A stretch of DNA of 64,000 nt from Aquibacillus rhizosphaerae (GCF_030282825.1 NZ_JASTZU010000063.1:434001-498000); one strand, 5' to 3'. Counted from the first letter of the stretch, positions 47,767-57,128 are shown. Numbers and translations: made by a program. The notes: generated by a model from the letters alone, not told the origin.

Positions 47767-48378
47767 TCATTTCAAACCTTCAGGAGGTTCTTGTTTGTGT
47801 TCTTTATTTTTGACTTCGGTAAAGATATTTTCAGTGTCTTCAGGATTGTTTTTTATGAAATATGATGGTGGATAAAACTGGGTACCCTGAATTAATGATC
47901 TGAGCATTTGGATATCTTCTTTTGTTGCAGATTGTTTACCAGGCTTTAGCACATATCCTAACTGACCGTTTGGCTCAATTGTCGCCCATTGTAAATCGCT
48001 AATATGTTGGATATTTTGTTGTCGCAAACGTACTTCTAACATATCAACAGTTAAGCGTAGTTTTTTTAAGTTTTCGACATTGATCTGACCATTCTCAACT
48101 ACAAGGCGTGATTTTCCATAGATAAAGGTTTCTGCTTTGTCGTATCTTAAGGCAATACGTTCAATGAAAATAAGTGTAAAAACCATTATCAACGTGATTA
48201 CCATCGTAATCCAAATGTTACGGTCACCTACAGGTTGAATAATTAAGGAACCTACAGCAACCATCATGACAGTCTGTGCAACGGTTAACTGCGATATGGA
48301 TTTCCGCCCTGCTAAGCGTAAAATAAGTATTCCACCAATGACAACGACAATAGCTTTCCATGTGAAATGTAAATCCAA
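47767..48378 (-). CDS. DUF421 membrane protein, second copy
   Basis: The TTG at 48378 is chosen because AAGGAGG sits eight bases upstream; an upstream in-frame ATG lies before that site. About 203 residues. Three N-terminal helices with ILRLAGRKSISQLTVAQTVMM, then the YetF-like cytoplasmic domain (YGKSRLVVENGQINVENLKKL). It differs clearly from the copy at 45.5 kb. It begins the reverse-strand operon with the CLC gene. Confidence 0.9.
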   Translation of the reverse strand: MDLHFTWKAIVVVIGGILILRLAGRKSISQLTVAQTVMMVAVGSLIIQPVGDRNIWITMVITLIMVFTLIFIERIALRYDKAETFIYGKSRLVVENGQINVENLKKLRLTVDMLEVRLRQQNIQHISDLQWATIEPNGQLGYVLKPGKQSATKEDIQMLRSLIQGTQFYPPSYFIKNNPEDTENIFTEVKNKEHKQEPPEGLK

Positions 48379-48405
48379 ACACAATTCCTCCTTGTTAGCC
48401 TCCAT

Positions 48406-48526
48406 ATATATCTTGTTAAGAACAAGTTAAAATATACATATGCCGTGGTGTTTTTGTAGTTCAAAATACACGTATTATTGCTTATCGATTACATATTTGA
48501 AAGTGAAGTAGAAGAAAATAAATTAA
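48406..48526. other. Divergent intergenic region
   Basis: Short A/T-rich region that must carry the promoter of the reverse-strand DUF421-CLC operon. TCTTGTTAAGAACAAG near 48411-48426 is a small palindrome. Confidence 0.35.
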
Positions 48527-48697
48527 ATAATACGAAGGAGCTTCATAGAAGAGTATGCTGATAAATCTTACACTTATTTTAATCATACGAAGGAATATGG
48601 ATATTTCAGAATTCTAGGTGAAGTGATAGAATTTAACCTAATAGATAGTAATGGGACAACAAGAAATCTGTCCCATGTCGGAGAAGGTGGTGCATAA
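48527..48697 (+). pseudogene. C-terminal fragment of an unknown gene before the anti-sigma-like gene
   Basis: A frame without start codon runs from after TAA 48524-48526 and reads SFIEEYADKSYTYFNHTKE, then RILGEVIEFNLIDSNGTTR, ending GEGGA. Its TAA overlaps the ATG of the next gene by one base, the usual coupling geometry of sigma/anti-sigma pairs. The fragment does not look like sigma-factor sequence. It is probably the tail of a deleted gene; no family recognised. Confidence 0.45.
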
Positions 48698-50178
48698 TGG
48701 TTTGTAAAAAGTGTCGTCAGCAATTTAAGGAGTATTTTAATGGGAGTTTAGCAGATTCTGAAATTATAGTAGAATTAGAAAATCATCTAAATAGCTGTTC
48801 AAAGTGTAATAAGGCTTATAACAAATATAGTCAAAGAGCGGCTAGCATTTCAATTATTGCAATTGCTAAGAAGATTCCTAGATTTGTTTGGGGGAGCATA
48901 CTAATTATTGTACTAATAGGTTTAGGAATCATTTATGTAACTGGTGGTTTTCAAAAAGTTGTCAGTTGGTGGGACGGACTTGCCGTGAGTGAGGAAGATA
49001 CAATTACTGATATTCATCAGTTTGGAGTTGGAAATACTTTAAATCTCGAACAAGAGGATAATGGATTTGAGATCAGAATTACACATGTTTTAGCAGATGA
49101 GATTCAAACCTTTGTCTATTATGAAGTTGAGAATTTAGAGGAAGACAAATTGTATAGAGTTAACCCTTCTTCGGTTTCTGTTGCCGAGGATTACGATGTT
49201 TTTAATTGGTCTTCGAGTTCTAGCGATTCGATTGCTTTTACAAATGATATAGAGAGGATAAATAATCGTACCTATAGAGGCAGGGTTACCATGCTTCCAT
49301 TAAAAAAAGAACAATCAGAAATTGAATTGGAAATTTCAAAATTAATAGAAGTAGTGGAATCAGATGGGTATTTTGAACCTAAAAATGAAATAGGCCTAGA
49401 AGGCAAATGGACATTTACAATACCAATTGAGAAAGAAGAGATTATAGAAAAACAGATTGATCAAGAAATAGAAGTAGCTGGTCATATGGTTTCTTTTAAT
49501 AAGCTTATCATTGCTCCTACAACTACCTTTCTTTTCTATCAAAATAATACGGGGGAGGAAAGGACAAGCAATTATTTTTCTTTTGAAAAGTTATCTACAG
49601 ATACAGATGATCTTGAAAGGATGGACTCGTTAATACCTGATGAGTGGCGCTTCAACGAACAGAATCGTTACACGCAATTTTTACCTTTCGACTCTATGTA
49701 TTACAACCAAAAAACATCATTTAATGTCCATGTATCTTTAATTAATGAAAATATACCAGTGGATAAATCGTATGACATAAATCCTAGTCAACTTCCTCAA
49801 ATGTTTCAGTTTAGAGGAATAGATATAACAGTGGAAGAAATCGATCTAGATCCACCCGGAAAATTATCAGTAGGGATTGAGTGGGAAGAAGGACGCGATT
49901 TTGAACGATTGGACGTTGAGGCTGTTGGTGAGAGTGGAAGCTCGATGCCTAGTATGCAAGTCGATGGGGTTTATGTGACAGAAAACGGTGATGTTTTTAA
50001 TCGAGAACAATTAAAAGATTGGACCGGAGATGGGCAAATTAGCTTCTTTGTAACACAATCTGAAATAATTCTTGATGACGGACAGGGAGAAGTAATCAAA
50101 CCCAAGGCAATTAAAATAAATAGTTATGGAAAAACAACGTACCTAGATGAAAAAGTCGAAATTGAGTTAAATGATTGA
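48697..50178 (+). CDS. Zinc-finger anti-sigma-like protein with DUF4179-type ectodomain
   Basis: 493 residues after GGAGAAGGTGG. The N-terminus is a zf-HC2-type zinc-binding anti-sigma domain (Cys3, Cys6 and HLNSCSKCNKAY with the H-x3-C-x2-C pattern), followed by one membrane helix near 63-84 (WGSILIIVLIGLGIIYV) and a large extracellular region of DUF4179/DUF5643 character. Such proteins hold an ECF sigma factor at the membrane until a signal arrives. No sigma-factor gene precedes it here; only a short unrelated fragment is present. Either the sigma gene was lost or the partner is elsewhere. Confidence 0.82.
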   Translation: MVCKKCRQQFKEYFNGSLADSEIIVELENHLNSCSKCNKAYNKYSQRAASISIIAIAKKIPRFVWGSILIIVLIGLGIIYVTGGFQKVVSWWDGLAVSEEDTITDIHQFGVGNTLNLEQEDNGFEIRITHVLADEIQTFVYYEVENLEEDKLYRVNPSSVSVAEDYDVFNWSSSSSDSIAFTNDIERINNRTYRGRVTMLPLKKEQSEIELEISKLIEVVESDGYFEPKNEIGLEGKWTFTIPIEKEEIIEKQIDQEIEVAGHMVSFNKLIIAPTTTFLFYQNNTGEERTSNYFSFEKLSTDTDDLERMDSLIPDEWRFNEQNRYTQFLPFDSMYYNQKTSFNVHVSLINENIPVDKSYDINPSQLPQMFQFRGIDITVEEIDLDPPGKLSVGIEWEEGRDFERLDVEAVGESGSSMPSMQVDGVYVTENGDVFNREQLKDWTGDGQISFFVTQSEIILDDGQGEVIKPKAIKINSYGKTTYLDEKVEIELND

Positions 50179-50452
50179 AGAGTGTTTGCAGGTTTTAATG
50201 GTGTAGACGCAAGGTTCATCCTATGTAATCGATGCTAAATCCCTATAAAAGCAGTGCTCCTATTTTGGTTGATGGACTTTTATGGGGACGTTCTACAACA
50301 GTGTGATAAGTGATCTTGGTATTGTATGTGTATATAGATTTTAGATACTTGAATGGGACAAGGGCATCGGTGAACCGGACAACTTTTTGTGTTGGTTTTG
50401 ATATATTAATAAATAAGTACGTCTCTAGACTAATTTTACTTGCAGATACAGG
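50179..50452 (+). other. Non-coding region after the anti-sigma-like gene
   Basis: No gene seen. The segment GGGACAAGGGCATCGGTGAA at 50354-50373 followed by CCGGACAAC is a GGGACA-type repeat copy. Confidence 0.4.
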
Positions 50453-50481
50453 TTGACAATTATTAAACGGTGTATTATGTT
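50453..50481 (+). promoter_or_regulatory. SigA-type promoter of the arabinanase gene
   Basis: TTGACA at 50453-50458, a 17-base spacer, then TATGTT at 50476-50481 (four of six matches). It would give a leader of about 335 bases before the GH43 start. Confidence 0.55.
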
Positions 50482-50518
50482 AAGTAGTGTTTAGAGAAGT
50501 TAACTTATTAATAACTTT

Positions 50519-50534
50519 TTGTAAACGCTTTATA
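50519..50534. promoter_or_regulatory. Weak cre-like site in the arabinanase leader
   Basis: TTGTAAACGCTTTATA matches the central cre core but misses the final CA. It lies about 30 bases after the predicted start of transcription. Confidence 0.35.
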
Positions 50535-50643
50535 GTTATAAGTACATCTATTGTATTGGAGGGGGTTAATGAATCAATAGCTTTATGTCGTAACGTGTAA
50601 CATTCCGCAAAGTTTTTAGCCACTAAATTTTTTGTTTAACTAA

Positions 50644-50657
50644 GTTGCTCATGCAAC
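50644..50657 (+). other. Small hairpin in the arabinanase leader
   Basis: GTTGCTCATGCAAC can fold with a 5-base stem and 4-base loop inside the long leader. It has no T-run. Confidence 0.35.
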
Positions 50658-50774
50658 AGCCACTTTTGTATTCTAATTACATACACCAAAAGAAAAAAGA
50701 GCAAAATCTCCTTGTTCTTCTACAGCGAGACGATTACCTAAATTAAATTCTTGATTTTAAACAAATCAGTTAAA

Positions 50775-50788
50775 TGACGACGTTTACA
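50775..50788. promoter_or_regulatory. cre-like site just before the arabinanase start
   Basis: TGACGACGTTTACA fits the cre consensus at all but one fixed position and lies 34 bases before the ATG, where a bound CcpA could block elongation. Confidence 0.5.
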
Positions 50789-50822
50789 TTAGTTGTTATT
50801 AAACGAGAGGGGAAATTAATTA

Positions 50823-53800
50823 ATGAGAAAGTCTTTTCAACTACTTATCTCTATCTTTATATTATTAATTTTATTAGTTCCTAATACAGTTCTTGGAAAT
50901 GAGCAAACCGAACCGCTTGAATTTGATAGAGCTTCCGTTCATGATCCATCGATTATTAAAGAAGAGGGGGAAGATGTTTACTATGTGTTTGGTTCACACA
51001 TTGCAGCAGCTAAATCTGATGACTTAATAAATTGGACCTCTATCGTAGATAGGGAGTATGAAACTCCAGAAAATAATCCGATTTATGGAGATTTATCAAA
51101 TAATCTTGCTGAGTCATTTGAATGGGCAGGAGAAGATGATGCGGATAGTTCTGGAGGATTTGCGGTATGGGCACCAGACATTTTCTACAATAAAGATTAT
51201 CTCCATGAGGATGGGTCTACTGGCGCGTATATGATGTACTACAGTGTATCTTCTACTTATATCAGATCAGCAATAGGAATTGCGGTATCTGAAAACATTG
51301 AAGGACCGTATCAGTATGTTGATACAATTATGTACTCTGGCTTTACGAATTATGAAACGTATGACAATAGTAGTGATGTCAATAAACACTATGAAAATAC
51401 AAACATTCCAGATCTTATTGAAAAAGGGGATATTGATGAGGTAAATCCAGATTGGTTTACTGAAGATGGTGATTTTAATAATGCGCTTTATACAAATGCC
51501 ATTGATGCCAATATTCTTTATGATGAAAATGGTACATTATGGATGACCTACGGATCTTGGTCAGGTGGTACATTTATCTTAGAATTGGATAAACAAACCG
51601 GTCTACCAAAATACCCTGGAAAAGATGGTCAAACAGAAGATGGTAGAATGATAGATAGATATTATGGTACGAAAATTGCTGGTGGATATGGTAGATCCGG
51701 CGAAGCTACGTATGCAGTGTACGATGAGGAGTCAGAATATTATTATCTTTATATCACCTATGGTGGATTAGCATCCGATGGTGGTTATCAAATGAGACAG
51801 TTTAGATCTGAAAACATTAAAGGACCATATACAGATGCTTCAGGGAACAAAGCAGTATTTCCAGATAGTTTCGATATGGGTGTAGGGAATTTTCCGGGAA
51901 ATGATGACCATAAAGATATTGGTAACAAAATGATGGGGAACTTCTTGTTCAAGAGAGATCTTGGAGAAGATGGCTCTGGAATAGGGACAGGTTATGCGGC
52001 TCCTGGTCATAACTCTTATTACTCTGATTCTGAGACTGGAAAAGAATTTATTGTTACCCATACGCGTTTCCCAGAACAAGGAGAAATGCATGAGGTTCGT
52101 GTGCATCAAACGTTTAAAAATAGTGATAAGTGGCCAGTGCCAACACCGTATCACTATGCTGGTGAAACAATTGAAACCGTTTCAAGTGGAGATGTAACTG
52201 GTGACTATAAATTTATTAACCATGGCGAAGAGATTACTGGTGAAGTAACAGAATCGACATGGGTTAAGTTAAATGAGGATAACACTATTTCTGGTTCTGT
52301 TGAAGGTACTTGGGAATTGTACGACAATTACAGAGCGAAATTAACGATTAATGGTGATAACACCTACGATGGTGTATTCATCAAACAATATGATCCTACA
52401 TCAGAGAGTTGGGTAATGACTTTTAGTGCTATGTCTGATGATGGTGTTGTTATCTGGGGTAGTCACGTAGAAGAGTCATCAGATGAAGAGTTAGTGGCAG
52501 CCATAAAAGAAGAACTAAGGAACACAATTTCGGAAACTGTTACTAATGATCTGTCACTTCAAACTGTAGCAACAAGAGGAACTGAGATATCTTGGGAATC
52601 CTCAAACACTGAAGTGATTTCAAATGAAGGCGAAGTAGTTCGACCGAGGTTGGGTTCGGATGATGTATCAGTTACACTGACAGCAAATATTTCATTAGGG
52701 GATGTGACAGAAACACTTACAGTTGAAACTACTGTACTTGCCGAGTCAGAAGGTGGATTAGCTGCCTACTATAATTTTAATGATAGCTTTGAAGACACGA
52801 CCGGAAGTAAAGATGATGCAACCGTTACAGGTAATAGAATCGATAATGAAGGTGGGAATATCACGTTTGCTGATGGTGTAGTTGGACAAGCAGCTAAGTT
52901 TGATGGTGAATCTGGACTACGTTTAGCAGATGGCTTAATAGCTAGTGATACGTACACGGTATCATTATGGGTGAAACCCGAGGAAATTACTGAATTTACG
53001 ACAACCTTCTTTGGTGCAAGAACAGAAAACAACTGGATTAGTGTCACGCCAAATGCCGGTGGTGTAACTAAGGCATGGGTTCATAATGGAAGTGATTGGT
53101 ATGATTTAACATCTGATTCCATTATTCCAGTAGATGAATGGACGCATTTTACATTGACGGTTAATGGAGGAGAATCCAAGGTTTACATCAATGGTGAAGA
53201 GAAATATAGTGGACAAGACTTCCCGAATATATTTACATCAGTAGATGCAAGCTTTGGGTTAGGTGTTAATTACTGGGATACACCTTTTAAAGGCTTAATG
53301 GATGAAGTTCGTGTTTATGATGGCATGGCTTTACCAGAACAAGAGGTTCAGCAACTTTATCAAAACCCAGAAGGATTAACAGCGAATTATAATTTTGAAG
53401 ATAGTTTAAATGAAGAAACAGGTAATTTTGATGCAGGTTCCATTACTGGAGACCTCATTGATAATACAGGTGGTTCTATTTCTTATACAGAAGGAATCAG
53501 TGGACAAGCTGCAGTATTCAATGGAGAATCTGGAGTAAGATTACCAGATGGATTGCTTTCAGGTAATGAATATTCTGTTTCCTTGTGGTTGAATCCATCA
53601 GAATTAAATGACTATACAACTGCATTTTTTGGGACAAGAACAAATAGTAACTGGGTTAGTTTGGTTCCAGCAGGCCCGGTAGGTGGAGAAACGCACACGG
53701 ATGTAATGGTTGATAGTGATGGAAATGATCGTTATCATGCAACAATAGGTGATACGATTCCAACAAACGCATGGACACATGTAGCTTTCACTGTTGATAA

Positions 53801-55175
53801 CGGTGATGCTGTAGTCTATATCAATGGTGAGGAAGCGTTTGCCGGACAGGACTTCCCGAATGTATTTACGACTGAAGAAGCATTGTTTGGTTTGGGTGTA
53901 AATTACTGGGATACGCCATACAAAGGTTTAATGGATGATTTACGTATATACGGTGAAACAGCACTTTCTGCACAGGATATTAAGGCTTATTATGATAGCG
54001 TTGTTGAAGATCCTAGTGAACCAGAAATTGATGTAACGGATTTAGAGCAATTAATTGAGACAGCTAAAGAATTTTCTAGTGATAGATATACAGAATCTTC
54101 TTATGCAGCCTTACAAGCAGCGATAACAGATGCACAAGCAGCACTCAATGTTGTTAATTCACAAGAAGCAGTAACTGCAGCTATCACAGCTTTACAAGCA
54201 GCGATTGATGGATTAGTAGAGCAAGATTCAGATCCGAATCCAGATCCACAACCAGAGCCAGAAGAAACGATTATAAGTGATACAAAAGATTTAGAGTTAG
54301 ATGATAATGTCTACAAAACAAATAAGGTCACAAAGACTACTGAGTTTAAAAAAGAGGTAATTAATCAATTGAATGATGATGCTTCTGTTGAAATGACTTA
54401 TAAAGAAGTAAAAGCGACAGTTCCAGTATCCGTATTAAAAATAAACGCCGATGTGACGTTTAACTTTGATGATGTATCGGACAAAGTTAAATCGAATAAT
54501 GCTGATAGTTTAAGTGAGTTATATGACTTTACACTAACTTCAAATGGTGAAAATGTAAGTTTTGATACACCAATTACACTAACATTTACGATTGACCCAA
54601 AGAAAGTAACAAATTGGGAAGATATAAAAGTAGTATATATTGATGAAAATGGAATAAAACAAGAAATGATTACGCCGATTTCTTATAATAAAGAGACTGG
54701 TGAAGTTGTTGCAGAAGTAACTCACTTTAGTGTTTATGGTGTGTTTGAAATAGCTGAAGCTGACCCTGATGTAACAGATTTAGAGAAATTAATTGAGAAA
54801 GCAGAAGAGTTATCTGGTGATGGATATACAGAATCTTCTTATGCAGCATTACAAGCAGCAATAACAGATGCACAAGCAGCACTCAATGCTGTTAATTCAG
54901 AAGAAGAAGTAACAGAAGCTATCATTGCCTTGCAAGCAGCGATAGATGGACTAGAAGAGACGGAAACAAATACCGAAGAACCAGTAGATGAAGAGGAAAC
55001 AACGGAAGATTCTAATGAAGAAACAAAAGAGGCTGACGCCGATGAATCGTCTGGGGAGGAATTACCAGAAACAGCAACAAACCAATATAACTGGTTAGTC
55101 TTAGGGGCTTTATTACTTGTTATTGGTTTTAGCACGATAATTGTTATAAGAAAAAACAAGAATCAAGAAAGTTAA
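50823..55175 (+). CDS. LPxTG-anchored GH43 endo-arabinanase-like protein
   Basis: 1450 residues after GAGGGG. Signal peptide 1-25. GH43 five-bladed propeller (about 30-460): Asp41 in VHDPS is the likely base, Asp228 in NAIDANIL the pKa modulator and Glu294 in SGEATYAVYD the acid; FAVWAPDI and YIRSAIG resemble the large endo-1,5-alpha-arabinanases (B. subtilis Abn2 type). Then a lipocalin-like GH43 C-terminal domain (460-545), an atrophied Ig-like domain (546-645), two LamG-type jelly rolls (648-845 and 846-1055), FIVAR (1068-1135), a wall-proximal module ending HFSVYGVF (1150-1315), a second FIVAR (1318-1380), an acidic Thr/Glu stretch, LPETATN at 1414, membrane helix and basic tail. It should cut arabinan at the cell surface. 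Confidence 0.88.
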   Translation: MRKSFQLLISIFILLILLVPNTVLGNEQTEPLEFDRASVHDPSIIKEEGEDVYYVFGSHIAAAKSDDLINWTSIVDREYETPENNPIYGDLSNNLAESFEWAGEDDADSSGGFAVWAPDIFYNKDYLHEDGSTGAYMMYYSVSSTYIRSAIGIAVSENIEGPYQYVDTIMYSGFTNYETYDNSSDVNKHYENTNIPDLIEKGDIDEVNPDWFTEDGDFNNALYTNAIDANILYDENGTLWMTYGSWSGGTFILELDKQTGLPKYPGKDGQTEDGRMIDRYYGTKIAGGYGRSGEATYAVYDEESEYYYLYITYGGLASDGGYQMRQFRSENIKGPYTDASGNKAVFPDSFDMGVGNFPGNDDHKDIGNKMMGNFLFKRDLGEDGSGIGTGYAAPGHNSYYSDSETGKEFIVTHTRFPEQGEMHEVRVHQTFKNSDKWPVPTPYHYAGETIETVSSGDVTGDYKFINHGEEITGEVTESTWVKLNEDNTISGSVEGTWELYDNYRAKLTINGDNTYDGVFIKQYDPTSESWVMTFSAMSDDGVVIWGSHVEESSDEELVAAIKEELRNTISETVTNDLSLQTVATRGTEISWESSNTEVISNEGEVVRPRLGSDDVSVTLTANISLGDVTETLTVETTVLAESEGGLAAYYNFNDSFEDTTGSKDDATVTGNRIDNEGGNITFADGVVGQAAKFDGESGLRLADGLIASDTYTVSLWVKPEEITEFTTTFFGARTENNWISVTPNAGGVTKAWVHNGSDWYDLTSDSIIPVDEWTHFTLTVNGGESKVYINGEEKYSGQDFPNIFTSVDASFGLGVNYWDTPFKGLMDEVRVYDGMALPEQEVQQLYQNPEGLTANYNFEDSLNEETGNFDAGSITGDLIDNTGGSISYTEGISGQAAVFNGESGVRLPDGLLSGNEYSVSLWLNPSELNDYTTAFFGTRTNSNWVSLVPAGPVGGETHTDVMVDSDGNDRYHATIGDTIPTNAWTHVAFTVDNGDAVVYINGEEAFAGQDFPNVFTTEEALFGLGVNYWDTPYKGLMDDLRIYGETALSAQDIKAYYDSVVEDPSEPEIDVTDLEQLIETAKEFSSDRYTESSYAALQAAITDAQAALNVVNSQEAVTAAITALQAAIDGLVEQDSDPNPDPQPEPEETIISDTKDLELDDNVYKTNKVTKTTEFKKEVINQLNDDASVEMTYKEVKATVPVSVLKINADVTFNFDDVSDKVKSNNADSLSELYDFTLTSNGENVSFDTPITLTFTIDPKKVTNWEDIKVVYIDENGIKQEMITPISYNKETGEVVAEVTHFSVYGVFEIAEADPDVTDLEKLIEKAEELSGDGYTESSYAALQAAITDAQAALNAVNSEEEVTEAIIALQAAIDGLEETETNTEEPVDEEETTEDSNEETKEADADESSGEELPETATNQYNWLVLGALLLVIGFSTIIVIRKNKNQES

Positions 55176-55194
55176 TAAAAGTATCATTCTTTGG

Positions 55195-55241
55195 AACCGT
55201 TTAGTTGCAGTAATAATCAACTAAACGGTTTTTCTTTTTTA
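55195..55241 (+). terminator. Strong terminator of the arabinanase gene
   Basis: A perfect 13-base stem, 55195-55207 with 55218-55230, and a 10-base loop followed by TTTCTTTTTT. Confidence 0.93.
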
Positions 55242-55442
55242 AAAAAGTAAATAACTTTCTACGTTACCTAGCGAGAGCAGAATACTCCAAAACTTCTGTT
55301 TCATAAATGAAAATCCGAAGATCCTTATATAATTCCAAACTAAAATAATCTTGGATAAATATCATCGTTGAACAAAAATAGGACATCACTATGTTTTTGC
55401 TAAGAGAAAGTTTTTCCACAACAGATAGAGAGTTTTAAAAGT

Positions 55443-55853
55443 CTAGGCTGTTTCTTTTACAGATTCTGCAGGTGCTTTCCGGAAACATAATCCACCCGCA
55501 ATAATAAGTAGGGCACTAGGAATTAATGAAGCAACATTGACAATTAGTGCTAGAATTCCTCCGATTAACAAAATAATTCCACTTCGTTTACTGCTTTTTT
55601 CTAGAAAAGATGGAATCGAAAAGATACAACTTACAATGTAAACTGCGGATAAGATGAATACTTGAAATAGAGTAATAATCAGGCCGATTCCATATGCTTC
55701 ATCTGATACAATATTATCAGGTTCACCTAAAAACCCTGAAGAGAAAGTGGCCCAAAATTCAATTCCCGCAAAAAACCATATTATTGTAAATAAGATGCCT
55801 AAAACTGAGCCGATTAATCCTAATATAAATTCAGTTGTATGTTTCAATAGCAT
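55443..55853 (-). CDS. DUF4064-like membrane protein
   Basis: 136 residues. AAGGAG lies three bases before the ATG at 55853 and nine bases before a TTG at 55847, so the TTG may be the true start. Helices near 10-30, 58-80, and two adjacent ones at 92-125, with a layout of TEFILGLIGSVLGILFTII opening as in DUF4064. The family is common beside uncharacterised membrane genes; function unknown. It has no close neighbour on the same strand. Confidence 0.75.
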   Translation of the reverse strand: MLLKHTTEFILGLIGSVLGILFTIIWFFAGIEFWATFSSGFLGEPDNIVSDEAYGIGLIITLFQVFILSAVYIVSCIFSIPSFLEKSSKRSGIILLIGGILALIVNVASLIPSALLIIAGGLCFRKAPAESVKETA

Positions 55854-56124
55854 TCACTCCTTAATTTTATTTATTAAACTCTAAATCTGTGTGGTATAAA
55901 GTCATTTAGCTTTCATGTCTGCGAGCAAGTTGAATGGCTCTTTGTCATCGGGGTATAGAAGTTTGATTTTACGAACTTAAGGTAAGCTAAATCGAATTTT
56001 GGGATAATAACTTGTAAATTATACCCCTAAATACTCTTTTATGCAAAAATGGTAAATCATAGTATTGGTAAAAGTAATAATATGTTCTAAACAGATTAGT
56101 AAGCATCTTTCCACTTCGTGTATA
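55854..56124. other. Divergent intergenic region
   Basis: No gene seen. It must contain promoters for the DUF4064-like gene (reverse) and the CAP lipoprotein gene (forward). Confidence 0.4.
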
Positions 56125-56161
56125 GATTGATAACTTATACAGATAGTATAAGTAATCAATC
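56125..56161. promoter_or_regulatory. Large dyad before the CAP lipoprotein gene
   Basis: GATTGATAACTTATAC (56125-56140) and GTATAAGTAATCAATC (56146-56161) are complementary except at one base and are separated by five bases. The dyad ends 19 bases before the ATG, right against the AGGAGG site. It suits a repressor operator or an mRNA hairpin controlling access to the ribosome site. Confidence 0.7.
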
Positions 56162-56180
56162 TAAGAGGAGGTGATAAAGT

Positions 56181-56894
56181 ATGAAAAAGGTAACCATATC
56201 GGTTCTGATTTTATGTTCAATCTTCTTTTTAGCAGCATGTAATAACAACAATCAAGAATCCTTAATGGAAACTGAAGATGAGAATCAAGTACCAAGACAA
56301 GTAAATTATGAAACGGATAATAGCCGAATTATTTATGAAGAAGATATTGCTAATCGTCAGCAGTCTGACGAACAAGATGAAAAAAGGTATAGTGGTCTTA
56401 CGTCAGAGTCGACAACGATAAATGAAGATAGGCAAAATCAAACTACCCGAAATATCAATGAAAATAATAATGCCAAAGAAAAACCTAAACAAACGAATGA
56501 TCAGGTTTCAGAAACAATGGGAGATTTCCAAACCAAAGTTGTTGAGCTCACGAATCAAAGAAGAGAGGAGAAGGGTCTTGCACCCTTGGATGCAGACCCA
56601 GAATTAACAAAAGTTGCTCAAGTAAAAGCCGAAGATATGGCTAATAGTAACTATTTTTCCCATACATCACCAAATTATGGTTCTCCGTTTGACATGATGA
56701 AGCAATTTGGTGTCGAGTACACAACAGCGGCAGAAAATATTGCTGCAGGTCAAACTACCCCTGATGAAGTGGTTAAGGGATGGATGAATAGTGAGGGACA
56801 TAGAAAAAATATCTTAAACGAACAACTCACCCATATCGGAGTAGGATTTGCAGAAAATGGCAACCAATGGACACAAATGTTTATTAAAAAATAA
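56181..56894 (+). CDS. CAP-domain lipoprotein (YkwD-like)
   Basis: 237 residues after AGGAGG. A lipoprotein signal with lipobox LAAC (Cys20), a long polar Asn/Gln/Glu-rich linker (21-110), then a compact CAP/SCP domain: FQTKVVELTNQRREEKGLAPL, NSNYFSHTSPN, TAAENIAAGQ and WMNSEGHRKNIL. The His/Glu pattern of the CAP cavity is kept. Proteins of this kind are abundant in Bacillus spores and surfaces with unknown activity. A striking dyad precedes it and a GGGACA-type terminator follows. Confidence 0.92.
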   Translation: MKKVTISVLILCSIFFLAACNNNNQESLMETEDENQVPRQVNYETDNSRIIYEEDIANRQQSDEQDEKRYSGLTSESTTINEDRQNQTTRNINENNNAKEKPKQTNDQVSETMGDFQTKVVELTNQRREEKGLAPLDADPELTKVAQVKAEDMANSNYFSHTSPNYGSPFDMMKQFGVEYTTAAENIAAGQTTPDEVVKGWMNSEGHRKNILNEQLTHIGVGFAENGNQWTQMFIKK

Positions 56895-56901
56895 AAGCTA
56901 A

Positions 56902-56938
56902 CAGGGACAAGGGGGAAACTTCTTGTCTCTGATTTTTT
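56902..56938 (+). terminator. Terminator of the CAP lipoprotein gene
   Basis: CAGGGACAAG (56902-56911) pairs with CTTGTCTCTG (56922-56931, one G-U) and is followed by six T. A GGGACA-type hairpin. Confidence 0.85.
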
Positions 56939-57128
56939 AGCGTATTTCTTTGATCTAATAGAATAAATTAAGGTACTATCTTTTATCTACTGAGTCTAGG
57001 CTGTATTTATTTAATACATCTAAATCTCCATTTAATCCAAACTTTTCCATGCACTAAACTCGAAATGAATTCAAAAATCATGTATCCTTAAAAAAGTAAA
57101 TATATAGATAAGGATGGAGGAAATACAT

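Noticed and set aside
48406-48470. Fluoride riboswitch upstream of the DUF421-CLC operon
   Set aside because: I looked for the conserved crcB-motif elements and found none; the region is short and A/T-rich.
54839-55159. 106-codon reverse frame within the arabinanase gene
   Set aside because: Shadow of the Ala/Gln-rich FIVAR and Glu/Thr-rich region of the real gene.
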